A stretch of DNA of 57,678 nt from VRUE01 sp036376915 (GCA_036376915.1 DASUZK010000005.1:1-57678); one strand, 5' to 3'. Shown: positions 15,514 to 23,363, counted from the stretch's first letter. Program-made: numbers and translations. The notes: generated by a model from the letters alone, not told the origin.

Positions 15514-15746
15514 TCCGATCCTGGGGCCCCTTCGAGCACTTCGCGGGCCTGCTCGGCTGCCGCCTCCGGCACGAGGATCTGGCGCGGCCCCGCGGCGAGG
15601 AACTCCGGGTTGTCGACGGTCCGCTGCACCATGCTCGGGATCCCGTGCTCTCCCAGCAGGCCCTGGATCATCTCCGCCTCCATCTGGTTGAGCGCGTAGG
15701 CGACCTTGACCGGGCGCCCGCTGCTACTCGACGACGAGCTCGGCAT
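15510..15746 (-). CDS. DUF2007-like small protein
   Basis: A 78-residue protein. After a Ser-rich start, VKVAYALNQMEAEMIQGLLG, GIPSMVQRT, and ILVPEAAAEQAREVLE match the DUF2007 (putative signal-transducing) fold, a small beta-alpha domain. The ATG at 15746 overlaps the end of the JAMM gene by 23 nt, so the two are coupled. It is the last gene of the minus-strand sulfur-carrier cluster. Its role there is unknown; the position suggests an accessory or sensing function. Confidence 0.7.
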   Translation of the reverse strand: MPSSSSSSSGRPVKVAYALNQMEAEMIQGLLGEHGIPSMVQRTVDNPEFLAAGPRQILVPEAAAEQAREVLEGAPGSD

Positions 15747-16122
15747 CGGCGATCTTCATGTCCTTGAGCCAGTAACCCTTGACGTCGGGGGCATCCCGGT
15801 CCTCGAGCGAGACGATCACCCAGATCGCGTCGGGCCAGCTGACCGCCTGGTTGACGTCGGTCTGCGAGGGATAGGCGGCGCTCTTGGTGTGCGAGTGGTA
15901 GATCGCGAGCAGCTCCTTGCCGTCGCGCTCGATCGCCATCAGTGCGTCGTACTGGCCCTGCGGGTCCATCTCGAAGCGCAGCGGGCTCGCCGCCGCATTG
16001 GCCACCGGGATCACGACGCTCGCCTCGTCTGCGCTGCCACCGACCATCCCGCAGCACTCGTTCGGCAGGTCCGCGAGCGCGTGCTCGACCATCTCGTCGA
16101 TCAGGGCCTGTGCGATCCGCAT
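15724..16122 (-). CDS. mec: JAMM/MPN+ metalloprotease, Mec-like
   Basis: A 132-residue MPN+ domain with the full zinc site: the early glutamate in LPNECCGMVGG, then the JAMM motif IYHSHTKSAAYPSQTD (H-S-H-x7-S-x2-D). In Mycobacterium tuberculosis the equivalent enzyme, Mec, removes the C-terminal amino acid from CysO-cysteine and frees cysteine. The sulfur carrier and the CysM-like synthase lie in the same strand cluster, which supports this role. Its ATG shares one base with the stop of the upstream secreted beta-propeller gene (TGATG). Another sulfur-carrier deconjugation role is possible. Confidence 0.88.
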   Translation of the reverse strand: MRIAQALIDEMVEHALADLPNECCGMVGGSADEASVVIPVANAAASPLRFEMDPQGQYDALMAIERDGKELLAIYHSHTKSAAYPSQTDVNQAVSWPDAIWVIVSLEDRDAPDVKGYWLKDMKIADAELVVE

Positions 16123-17585
16123 CAGGGTTTCACCTCGTCCCGCCCGGGACCGCCGAAGAGGTCGTCCTTGCCCTTGCCGCCGCAGATCACGTCCCGGCCC
16201 CCGAGACCGAGCACCTCGTCACGCCCCCCGAGGGCGGCGATCACGTCGCGGCGCGGGGTCCCGGTGATCTCGTCCCGTCCATTCGTGCCGACGAACGTCG
16301 CTTTGCGACCCAGGCAACGCGTGTGATCCGTGCCGCCGGTCAGCCGGTACAGGGAAGCTCCCTTGGGACCGCAACACGGTTCTCCGAGAGCGACGATCTT
16401 TCCCTTCGCCTGAAGGGCGACGACGCCCGCGGGACCGCTGCTCTTCAGCGGCACCGGGGCGCCGCCGCCGAACGTTCGATCGGCGCCGCCGCCGGGTCGC
16501 GTCCGGAGGACCGCCGCGCCGCCGTTCCAACCGCTGGCGACGAGCCTGCCCTTCCCGTCTATGACCAGGTCGTCTACTCCCGGCATCGGGATCCGGCTGA
16601 ACCCGTCCCTCGCGAAGGCCGTGTCGACGGCCCCATCGGGCCGCAGCTTGACCACGTGCCCAGTCGTGGCCACGGTTTCCATGTCCATTTCGAAGACGAT
16701 GTAAGCGCCGTTGTCGGACGCAAGGGCGGCCGCTTCGACGTTGCCACGCGCGCCCGGCGTGGGAAGAAGGACCTGTCCACTGCCGTTGAGAGCCGGGTCG
16801 GGCTGTCCGTTGGCCAGAAGCTGGACGAAGCCGACCCCTTCGCCGGAGAGCGGCGAGCCGCCGCAGCACCGCGAGATAGCGAGCGCGATGCGCCCGTCCG
16901 CGCGAAGCAGGAGCTCGGCGGGATGGCTTTGCATCCCCATCGCGACCCGGGTTTCGCCGCCGGCACCGAAACCCGGGTCCCGTTCCCCGTTCGGTAGGTA
17001 CCTGACGATGCTCAGCTCTTCGAAGGAGCCAACCGCGACGACCACCTTGCCGTCGCCCTGGACCGCCAGGAGGGGCGGGCGGTAGCCATAGCCGAGGAGC
17101 GCGCTTGCCTCGCCGGCACCGAGCATCGCTTCCAGGTGACCACCTCGATCGAACCTCGCCAGGACGACCCTACCTTCGTCGAAGGCCGCAACCACGGGCC
17201 TGCCGTCGGGGCCGACAGCAAGATCGGCCGGCTCGTATTCGCTCCCATGCACGGCAAGGGCCGAGCCGGGACCGCTGCCGAAGGCGGAATCGCGAACCCC
17301 GTCGGGGCTGAACCGTGCCAGAGACCATTCGATCGTGCATTCACCGAACCCCGCACACGGCGCGGCGTTGGCGAAGAGGACGAAGATTTCCCCTCCGGGG
17401 CCCAGGGCCATCTTCGGCGGCGCCTGGCTTCGGAACTGAGGGCCCGACGGCCCTCCTTCGACAACGACGCTCCCGTGGTTGCCGAACGAGCTATCCAAAA
17501 CCCCGGGAGCCGCGGGGGCCGTCGCCGCCCCGAGAGCCAGCAGCGCGCAGGCGGCCAGCGAGCAGGCGCGGGCGATCACCACCAA
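16122..17585 (-). CDS. Secreted delta-60-repeat/RTX protein
   Basis: A 487-residue exported protein with a signal peptide (residues 1 to about 26, ARACSLAACALLALGAATAP). Six to seven blades of the delta-60 type follow (LDSSFGNHGSVVV, RDSAFGSG, RDPGFGAGGETRVA, VDTAFARDGFSRI, ADRTFGGGAPV), predicted to form a beta-propeller. The last 60 residues carry RTX-like calcium nonapeptides (NGRDEITGTP, GGRDEVLGLGGRDVICGG, GKGKDDLFGGPGRDE). The start is TTG at 17585 or GTG at 17582, inside the end of cysM. An exported protein in a cysteine-synthesis operon is odd. Function unknown; calcium-dependent binding outside the cell is inference. Confidence 0.82.
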   Translation of the reverse strand: MVVIARACSLAACALLALGAATAPAAPGVLDSSFGNHGSVVVEGGPSGPQFRSQAPPKMALGPGGEIFVLFANAAPCAGFGECTIEWSLARFSPDGVRDSAFGSGPGSALAVHGSEYEPADLAVGPDGRPVVAAFDEGRVVLARFDRGGHLEAMLGAGEASALLGYGYRPPLLAVQGDGKVVVAVGSFEELSIVRYLPNGERDPGFGAGGETRVAMGMQSHPAELLLRADGRIALAISRCCGGSPLSGEGVGFVQLLANGQPDPALNGSGQVLLPTPGARGNVEAAALASDNGAYIVFEMDMETVATTGHVVKLRPDGAVDTAFARDGFSRIPMPGVDDLVIDGKGRLVASGWNGGAAVLRTRPGGGADRTFGGGAPVPLKSSGPAGVVALQAKGKIVALGEPCCGPKGASLYRLTGGTDHTRCLGRKATFVGTNGRDEITGTPRRDVIAALGGRDEVLGLGGRDVICGGKGKDDLFGGPGRDEVKP

Positions 17586-18535
17586 ACGGTGGAATCGAGG
17601 TTCTCGATCTCCTCGATCGGCTTGGTGTAGACACCGGAGGAGAGGTACTTCCAGCCGTCGTCGGGGATGAGGAAGACGACGTTGCCGCCCTCGAGCTCAC
17701 CGGCGATGCGAGAGGCGATCGCGGCGATGGCGCCCGAGGAGACGCCGGCAAAGATGCCCTCCTCCTCGAGCAGCTTCTTGGTCCAGAGGATCGCGTCGCG
17801 GTTGGAGACCATGATCTTTCGGTCGAAGAGGGAGATGTCGATGATCGGCGGGATGAAGCCGTCGTCGAGCGAGCGCAGGCCGTCGACCAGCTCGCCCTGC
17901 ATCGGCTCGGCGGCGACGATGAGCGTCTCGGGGTTTTCCTCCTTGAACCGGCGCCCGTTGCCCATCAGGGTGCCGCCGGTGCCGAGGCCGCCGACGAAGG
18001 CGGCCACCTCGTCGAGCTCGTCGAGGATCTCCACCGCGGTGCCGTTGTAGTGGGCGAGCGGGTTGGCCTCGTTGCCGTACTGGTAGGGCATGTAGTACTG
18101 AGGGGCCTCGGCCATCTCCAGAGCCACCTCGACCGCGCCGTTGGAGCCCTTGGCCCCCTCGGAGTAGACGATCTCCGCCCCGTACATCTCCAACAGCTGA
18201 GTGCGCTCGGCGGTGACGTTGTCGGGCATCACGACCTTGAGCGGGTAGCCCTTGCGCCTGCAGATCATCGCCAGCGAGATGCCGGTGTTGCCCGAGGTCG
18301 GCTCGAGGATCGTCTGCCCCGGCTCGATCGCGCCCTCGGCCTCGGCCGCCTCGATCATCGACTTGGCGACGCGGTCCTTGACGGAGCCGGTCGGGTTGCG
18401 CCCCTCGAGCTTGGCGTGGATGCGGACGTCGGGGTTGGGAGAGAGCCGCGGCAGCTCTACGAGCGGGGTGTTGCCGATCGACTCGACGACGTCGCCGAAG
18501 CGTCCCCCGCAGGGGCGGTTGAGAAGTTCTGACAT
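17576..18535 (-). CDS. cysM: Cysteine synthase M (sulfur-carrier dependent)
   Basis: A 319-residue PLP enzyme of the cysteine synthase family. It has IGNTPLVELPRL, the PLP lysine in RNPTGSVKDRVA, the substrate loop EPTSGNTGISLA and the phosphate loop GGLGTGGTLMG. Two features point to the CysM type, which takes O-phosphoserine and sulfur from CysO thiocarboxylate: the segment GLRSLDDGFIPP, with an Arg where M. tuberculosis CysM reads phosphoserine, and a long C-terminal tail ending in STVWW. The carrier gene lies 73 bp upstream. A 20-bp element shared with the E1 gene lies 17 nt upstream of its start. Confidence 0.88.
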   Translation of the reverse strand: MSELLNRPCGGRFGDVVESIGNTPLVELPRLSPNPDVRIHAKLEGRNPTGSVKDRVAKSMIEAAEAEGAIEPGQTILEPTSGNTGISLAMICRRKGYPLKVVMPDNVTAERTQLLEMYGAEIVYSEGAKGSNGAVEVALEMAEAPQYYMPYQYGNEANPLAHYNGTAVEILDELDEVAAFVGGLGTGGTLMGNGRRFKEENPETLIVAAEPMQGELVDGLRSLDDGFIPPIIDISLFDRKIMVSNRDAILWTKKLLEEEGIFAGVSSGAIAAIASRIAGELEGGNVVFLIPDDGWKYLSSGVYTKPIEEIENLDSTVWW

Positions 18536-18551
18536 TGCCCTGGGTCTCCCG

Positions 18552-18571
18552 TTACTTCAAAAAGTATAGCG
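18552..18571 (-). promoter_or_regulatory. 20-bp element upstream of cysM
   Basis: The plus strand reads TTACTTCAAAAAGTATAGCG, identical over 20 bases to 20093-20112 upstream of the E1 gene. It contains the dyad TACTT-n4-AAGTA and, on the minus strand, a TATACT -10 box. It could be the promoter core, a regulator site, or both. Confidence 0.6.
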
Positions 18572-18607
18572 CCGGAGCAAAAGCCCGTGGGGATTACGAA
18601 GGGTTTT

Positions 18608-18880
18608 TCAACCGCCGGCCATGGCGGGAAGGATCACGACGGTGTCGCCGTCGGCAACAGCGGTGTCGAGCCCGTCGAGCACCCGCACGTCCTCGTCGTT
18701 GAGGTAGACGTTGACGTAGCGGTTGAGCTCGCCCTCCTCGCCGAAGAGCTGCGCGCCGGTGTCGGGGTGCGCGGCCGTGAGGGCCCTCAGCACCTCGCCC
18801 ACGTCGGAGCCGGCGGCCTCGACCTCGGGCTGGCCGCCCGTCTGCGCCTGCAGGACCTTGGGGATGCGAACCGTCGCCAT
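18608..18880 (-). CDS. cysO: Ubiquitin-like sulfur carrier, CysO/MoaD/ThiS type
   Basis: A 90-residue beta-grasp protein (MATVRIPKVLQAQTGGQPEV, LNRYVNVYLNDEDVR, DGDTVVILPAMAGG). The C-terminal Gly-Gly is the site of adenylation by the E1 enzyme and then of thiocarboxylate formation. The RFVNVYLNDEDVR-like segment and the ending AMAGG are typical of CysO. It lies between the E1/rhodanese gene (21 bp gap) and cysM, so it should carry sulfur for cysteine synthesis; JAMM would then release the amino acid. MoaD or ThiS use cannot be excluded. Confidence 0.9.
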   Translation of the reverse strand: MATVRIPKVLQAQTGGQPEVEAAGSDVGEVLRALTAAHPDTGAQLFGEEGELNRYVNVYLNDEDVRVLDGLDTAVADGDTVVILPAMAGG

Positions 18881-18901
18881 ATCGAGCAGGAAAGCTACCG
18901 G

Positions 18902-20065
18902 CTAGCCGGCGCAGAACGCGTCGTAGTCGGGGAACCTGCCCATCTCGGACTCGGGGATCTCGGCCGCCTCGGGGCCGCAGATCGGGCACTCGGGGTCGCG
19001 CCGCACCTTGAGCTCGGTGAAGCGGGTGCCGAGCGCCTCGTAGAGGAGCAGGCGGCCGACGAGCGGCTCGCCGATGCCGATCACGAGCTTCAGCACCTCG
19101 TTCGCCTGCAGCGTTCCCATCGTCCCGGCCATCACTCCGAGCACCCCGTTGGCCGAGCAGCTCGGCGCCAGCTCGGCCGGCGGCGGGGTCGGGTAGAGGC
19201 AGCGGTAGCAGGGCCCCTCGAAGGGGACGAAGGTCGAGATCTGGCCGTCGAAGCTGAGGATCGAGGCCGAGACCACCGGCTTCCGCAGCCGCACGGAAGC
19301 GTCGTTGAGCAGGTAGCGGGTGGGGAAGTTGTCGGCCCCGTCGACGATCACGTCGTAGTCCTCGATGATCCCGAGGATGTTCTCGGCATCGAGGCGCATG
19401 CGGTGCTCGACCACCTTCACGTCGGGGTTGAGCGCCTCGATCGCCAGCCGTGCCGACTCGGTCTTCGGGGTGCCGATCCGCTCGGTGTTGTGGATCACCT
19501 GCCGCTGCAGGTTTGAGGCGTCGACCACATCGTCGTCGACGAGCCCGATCGTGCCGATGCCGGCGGCGGCGAGGTAGAGGGCGGTCGGCGCGCCGAGCCC
19601 GCCGGCCCCGAGCAGAAGCACCTTCGCGTTCAGCATCTTCAGCTGGCCCTCGACCCCGACCTCGGGCAGCAGCGTGTGGCGCGAGTAGCGGTCGCGCTGC
19701 TCGGCGCTCATCCCCTCGGTCGCGACCACGGGCAGCCCCTGCTCCTGCCAGAGGAGGATGCCGCCGGCCATCGAGGCGACGTCGGTGTAGCCGAGCGCTT
19801 CCATCTGCTCGGCCGCCTTGTAGGAGCGGTTGCCGCTGCGGCAGTAGAGGATCGTGCGCGCCGACTTGTCCGGAGCGGCGGTGGCGATTTCGTCGGTGAG
19901 GAGGCCGGGCGGGACGAGCTTGCCGCCCTCGATCCGGGCCTCCTGGAACTCGTGCGGCTCGCGGGTGTCGATCAGGACGACGTCGCCGCCCTCGATCTCC
20001 TGCGCCGCCTCGAACGGCTCGATCTCCTCGATCGTCTGGGTCCCCGCGCCGCTTGCCATCGCCAT
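18902..20065 (-). CDS. Rhodanese-E1 fusion activating the sulfur carrier (MoeZ-like)
   Basis: A 387-residue two-domain enzyme. Residues about 12-110 form a rhodanese domain with the persulfide loop YCRSGNRSY (Cys75). Residues about 120-387 form a ThiF/MoeB E1 domain: SRHTLLPEVGVEGQLKML, the nucleotide loop LLGAGGLGAPT, DGADNFPTRYLLND, and zinc Cys pairs CYRC and CPIC. The E1 adenylates the carrier's Gly-Gly and the rhodanese supplies sulfur. In M. tuberculosis MoeZ the rhodanese lies at the C-terminus; here the order is reversed. The start follows AGGAG, and the 20-bp element shared with cysM lies 28 nt upstream. Confidence 0.9.
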   Translation of the reverse strand: MAMASGAGTQTIEEIEPFEAAQEIEGGDVVLIDTREPHEFQEARIEGGKLVPPGLLTDEIATAAPDKSARTILYCRSGNRSYKAAEQMEALGYTDVASMAGGILLWQEQGLPVVATEGMSAEQRDRYSRHTLLPEVGVEGQLKMLNAKVLLLGAGGLGAPTALYLAAAGIGTIGLVDDDVVDASNLQRQVIHNTERIGTPKTESARLAIEALNPDVKVVEHRMRLDAENILGIIEDYDVIVDGADNFPTRYLLNDASVRLRKPVVSASILSFDGQISTFVPFEGPCYRCLYPTPPPAELAPSCSANGVLGVMAGTMGTLQANEVLKLVIGIGEPLVGRLLLYEALGTRFTELKVRRDPECPICGPEAAEIPESEMGRFPDYDAFCAG

Positions 20066-20092
20066 CGCAAATCTCCTAAATCCCGATCAGCT

Positions 20093-20112
20093 TTACTTCA
20101 AAAAGTATAGCG
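20093..20112 (-). promoter_or_regulatory. 20-bp element upstream of the rhodanese-E1 gene
   Basis: Identical to 18552-18571. The minus strand reads TATACT, followed by a leader of about 40 nt with AGGAG before the ATG at 20065. It also lies 48 nt upstream of the divergent kinase gene and could affect it. Confidence 0.6.
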
Positions 20113-20159
20113 GGCCGCGTCTGGCCGCCCTTCCCCGTAGCATCAGGTGCTTCGCGAGA

Positions 20160-22349
20160 ATGACCGATACCAAGAAGCCCCGCCGCGGAGCGAAGGACGG
20201 CAAAAAGCGCAGGAGGAAAGGGAAGCAACGGGAGCCCCTGCGCTTCCGCCCGGCCGCACGCCTCCAGTACCTGCTGAGCGAGCAGCTCGTCTCGGATCCG
20301 AACGTCGCGATCCTCGAGTTCATCAAGAACGCCTACGACGCGGACGCGACCGAGGTCTCGATCGAGTTCGACCTCGCCGATGAGCTCAGCGAGAGCTCCC
20401 TGGTCATCACCGACAACGGCAGCGGCATGGATCGGGACGGCTTCGAGCGGAACTGGATGCACCCGGGCTTCAGCGAGAAGGTCGACGCCCCACCCACCTC
20501 GTTGCACCGGATCCCGGTCGGGGAGAAGGGGCTCGGGCGGCTGGCCGCGGGCCGGCTCGGCGAAACGCTCGACGTGTACAGCCGCACCAAAGCCTCGTCC
20601 CCTTGGTTCCACGCTTTCTTCCGCTGGGAGGACTTCAACGACAAGGACAAGCTGCTCGACGAGATCCCGGTCAGCTGGGACGAAGTCGACGCGCCGCCGG
20701 TGGACGCGCCGAAGACGGGGACCGTCATCCAGATCAAGGAGCTCTCGCTGGAGTGGGACACCCGGCCCCCAGGTCGACGCCCAAAGGGCCGCGCCGTGAC
20801 CCGCATCGGACGGCTGCGTCAGGACCTCGAGGTCCTCCTGCTGCCGCTGACCGCGGGCGGCCAGGACTTCACGATCCGGCTCCTCCACAACTCGCCGTTG
20901 CCCGAGGACGCGCAAGGCCTCGTGATCGGGGAGGAGCCCGCCCCGGAGGAAGAGGACGACGCGACGCCCGAGAAGGCGCGGGAGGCCGAGACCCCGAGCG
21001 CGAAGCGAGCGGCGAGCGCCAAGGGCGCCACGAGTGAGGAGGCACCGGCACCCGAGAAGGCGAACGGCATGGTCCAACCGCCGAAGCTCGAGCTGCTCGA
21101 CTACGAGTACGAGTTCCAGGTCAAACGGCGAGGCAAGGGCTGGCGCTTGATTCGCACGGTGCGGCGCTCCCCCGAGGTGGCCGAGCAGACCGGCGAGAAG
21201 GCGAAGACCGTGACGGAGGTCAAAAGCAGCGAACTGCCGAAGAACCTGGACCTGGCGGCTTGCGGCCCCTTCTCCGGTTCGTTCTATTACGCGCCTAAGT
21301 CCAAACAGAGCTTCAAGGCGCTGCGGGCCCCGACCGGCGTTCGCATCTACCGGGATGGCGTTCGGGTTGATCCCTATGGAGAGCCCGGCGACGACTGGCT
21401 CGGCGCCAGGGAACGCAAAGCGGTCCGCCAGGGCAAGGCGGCGATCCAGCCGAACGCGCTCTACGGCGCGGTCTCGGTGAGCCGCCGGAACAACCCCAAG
21501 TTGAAGCCGCTCGCCAACCGGGAGGGCTTCATCGGCAACGGTGCCCTCGACGCGTTCTTCGCGCTCTCCCGCCTGGAGTTCCAGGAGTTCGGCAACGTGA
21601 TCGAGCGGGAGCTCTTGATCCCGCGCTGGGAAGCGAACGAAGCGAAAAAAGCGAGCGAAAAAGCGATCAGCAGCCGCCAGTGGGCGGTGGTGATGACGCG
21701 GGCCACGGCCCACGCCGTCCGCCAGCCGGTGACCAGCGCCGGCGCGGACCTCCGATCCCTGCGCAAGGTGATCGACGAGGGCAAGGGGATTCCCAAACCG
21801 CTGCGAAAACGGCTCCGCGACCTCGAGGAGAACACGAAGCGCCACCTCGAACGCATCGACGGTGCGGTCGGGAAGATGCTCGGCTTCCTCGACGTCGATC
21901 CCGACCCGAAGGAGGTCGAGCTCTCAACGCTGGTGGAGGAGGTGATCGCGAGGGCCAAGCCCGACGCCCAGAGCTGCGGAGTCGCGCTCCGCCATGAGAA
22001 GCCAGACGCGGACCCGATTCGGCTGCGCACGCCCGTGGGCCTGGTCGAGCACGCGCTCGAGGAGCTGTTGGAGAACGCGATCCAGGCGCCGCGGCCGAAC
22101 GGTCGCAAGCCCTGGGTCGAGGTGAGAGTCCACGGCGAGGACAAGATACGCGTCGACGTGGCCGACAACGGCGGCGGAATCGACGAGGGGTTGCGAAAGA
22201 AGCTCTTCAAGCAGAACGTCAGCCGAACCGGTCGCATCGGCGTCGGGCTCCTGATCAACCGCCAGCTCATGCAGATCGCCCAGGGAGACATCGAGCTCTC
22301 CTCGTCGAGCCCCGAGGGCTCCGTCTTCACCCTCGTCTTTCCCTCATGA
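20160..22349 (+). CDS. Double-GHKL ATPase histidine kinase
   Basis: A 729-residue cytosolic protein with two ATPase domains of the GHKL superfamily. The first (residues about 30-330) is Hsp90/MORC-like: LEFIKNAYDADATEVSIEF, VITDNGSGMDRDGFERNWM, GEKGLGRLAAGRLGE. A low-complexity Glu/Ala/Lys linker (about 255-305) interrupts it. The second half is a histidine kinase: H-box ATAHAVRQPVTS (His518), N-box ELLENAIQAP (about 636), G1 DVADNGGGID, and G2 TGRIGVGLLINRQL. It has no membrane segment. The receiver gene overlaps by 4 nt. It may sense a cellular state through the first ATPase and phosphorylate the receiver; a defence role is inference. Confidence 0.82.
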   Translation: MTDTKKPRRGAKDGKKRRRKGKQREPLRFRPAARLQYLLSEQLVSDPNVAILEFIKNAYDADATEVSIEFDLADELSESSLVITDNGSGMDRDGFERNWMHPGFSEKVDAPPTSLHRIPVGEKGLGRLAAGRLGETLDVYSRTKASSPWFHAFFRWEDFNDKDKLLDEIPVSWDEVDAPPVDAPKTGTVIQIKELSLEWDTRPPGRRPKGRAVTRIGRLRQDLEVLLLPLTAGGQDFTIRLLHNSPLPEDAQGLVIGEEPAPEEEDDATPEKAREAETPSAKRAASAKGATSEEAPAPEKANGMVQPPKLELLDYEYEFQVKRRGKGWRLIRTVRRSPEVAEQTGEKAKTVTEVKSSELPKNLDLAACGPFSGSFYYAPKSKQSFKALRAPTGVRIYRDGVRVDPYGEPGDDWLGARERKAVRQGKAAIQPNALYGAVSVSRRNNPKLKPLANREGFIGNGALDAFFALSRLEFQEFGNVIERELLIPRWEANEAKKASEKAISSRQWAVVMTRATAHAVRQPVTSAGADLRSLRKVIDEGKGIPKPLRKRLRDLEENTKRHLERIDGAVGKMLGFLDVDPDPKEVELSTLVEEVIARAKPDAQSCGVALRHEKPDADPIRLRTPVGLVEHALEELLENAIQAPRPNGRKPWVEVRVHGEDKIRVDVADNGGGIDEGLRKKLFKQNVSRTGRIGVGLLINRQLMQIAQGDIELSSSSPEGSVFTLVFPS

Positions 22350-22849
22350 GCGCTCCGATCACGCTTCTGGTGGAGGACGACGAGGGGGTGGTCGACTCCT
22401 ACCGCCGCACGTTCGAAGCGGACGGGATCGAGATCGACATCGCGGAAACCTGGGACGAGGCCCTGGGACTCTTCCGGGTCGCCGGCCACCGGCTGGTGAT
22501 CGCCGACTACAACCTGCCCGGCGACGACCATGGGCTGCGGCTGCTGGTCGAGATGAAGCTCCTGGTCCCGAGCACCCGCCTCATCCTCATCTCCGGCGCC
22601 CTGAGCAGGCCCGCCGAGGAGCTGGCGCAGAAAGTCCCCCTGATCGACGACTTCTACCCCAAGACCTCCCGCCTCCCCGACACCCTCGTCGAGCAGGCGA
22701 AATCGGCGATCGAGTGGGCGGCCGAAGAGACCGATTGGCAGAAGGTCGGCGAGGAATACCTGACCCCTGGGGACGTGGTCGACTCCGCGCTCGAGGAAAT
22801 CGACGATGCCCTGCGCGCCGACGTGGCGCAGCGACGAAACCGTGGCTGA
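22346..22849 (+). CDS. Stand-alone receiver-domain response regulator
   Basis: A 167-residue protein with one complete receiver domain: acidic pocket LVEDDEG, phosphoacceptor Asp54 in VIADYNLPGDDHGL, the switch Ser in RLILISGAL, and the conserved Lys in DDFYPKTS. Residues about 120-167 (AIEWAAEETDWQKVGEEYL, VVDSALEEIDDALR) are helical and acidic, with no DNA-binding motif. It therefore probably acts by protein contact. It starts inside the kinase stop codon, and its end overlaps the PIN gene by 8 nt, so the three proteins are coupled. Confidence 0.85.
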   Translation: MSAPITLLVEDDEGVVDSYRRTFEADGIEIDIAETWDEALGLFRVAGHRLVIADYNLPGDDHGLRLLVEMKLLVPSTRLILISGALSRPAEELAQKVPLIDDFYPKTSRLPDTLVEQAKSAIEWAAEETDWQKVGEEYLTPGDVVDSALEEIDDALRADVAQRRNRG

Positions 22850-23363
22850 CCTCGTCTACCTCGACACCAGCGCTCTGCTCCGCTGGGCCGCGGCGGTCGG
22901 CGGCTCGACGGAGGACCGGGACAACCGTGGCAAAAGCAAGCTCGACGAGCTCGTCACCGGCCCCCAGGAGCTCGGTGCCTCGCCGATCACGATCGCCGAG
23001 TTCACCTCCGTCCTCTACGACTACGTCCGCACCAACGAGCCCTGGGGCTCCTTCTTCGAGCCCGAGGATGCCGACACGTGCACTGAGCGGTTCATGGGCT
23101 GGCTGGCGGACGGCACGATCACGATCCGACCCCTGGGGCTGCGGGCGTTCGAGATGGGGATGGCGTACGTGGAGATGGCGGCAACCAAGGGCCGCAGGAT
23201 GCGCGGCTGGGACGCCATCCACCTCTACGAAGCCGCGCGCTGGGCGCGGGACGCGGGCGAGAAGGTCACGATCGCGACGAGCGACGGCGACTTCAAGAAG
23301 ATGATCGAGCTCTTCCCGGAGTTCGCCGCCTACCTCGACGTGGTCGACGTCTCGTCTAGCTGA
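22842..23363 (+). CDS. PIN-domain nuclease of the kinase operon
   Basis: A 173-residue PIN protein. The four acidic positions are visible: D8 in LVYLDTSALLRWAA, E in ITIAEFTSVLYD, D in RMRGWDAIHLYEAARW, and D in TIATSDGDFKKM. I prefer the GTG at 22842, which places the first strand at the N-terminus as in PIN families; an in-frame ATG at 22806 would add 12 residues. It is probably an RNase or DNase controlled by the kinase and receiver rather than by a VapB-type partner, since no antitoxin gene adjoins it. Its stop overlaps the convergent htpX by 8 nt. Confidence 0.8.
   Translation: MADLVYLDTSALLRWAAAVGGSTEDRDNRGKSKLDELVTGPQELGASPITIAEFTSVLYDYVRTNEPWGSFFEPEDADTCTERFMGWLADGTITIRPLGLRAFEMGMAYVEMAATKGRRMRGWDAIHLYEAARWARDAGEKVTIATSDGDFKKMIELFPEFAAYLDVVDVSSS

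Noticed and set aside
19854..20159. N-terminal extension of the double-GHKL kinase
   Set aside because: It would run across the rhodanese-E1 start and its promoter element, and it shows no domain. The ATG at 20160 opens a plausible basic N-terminus.
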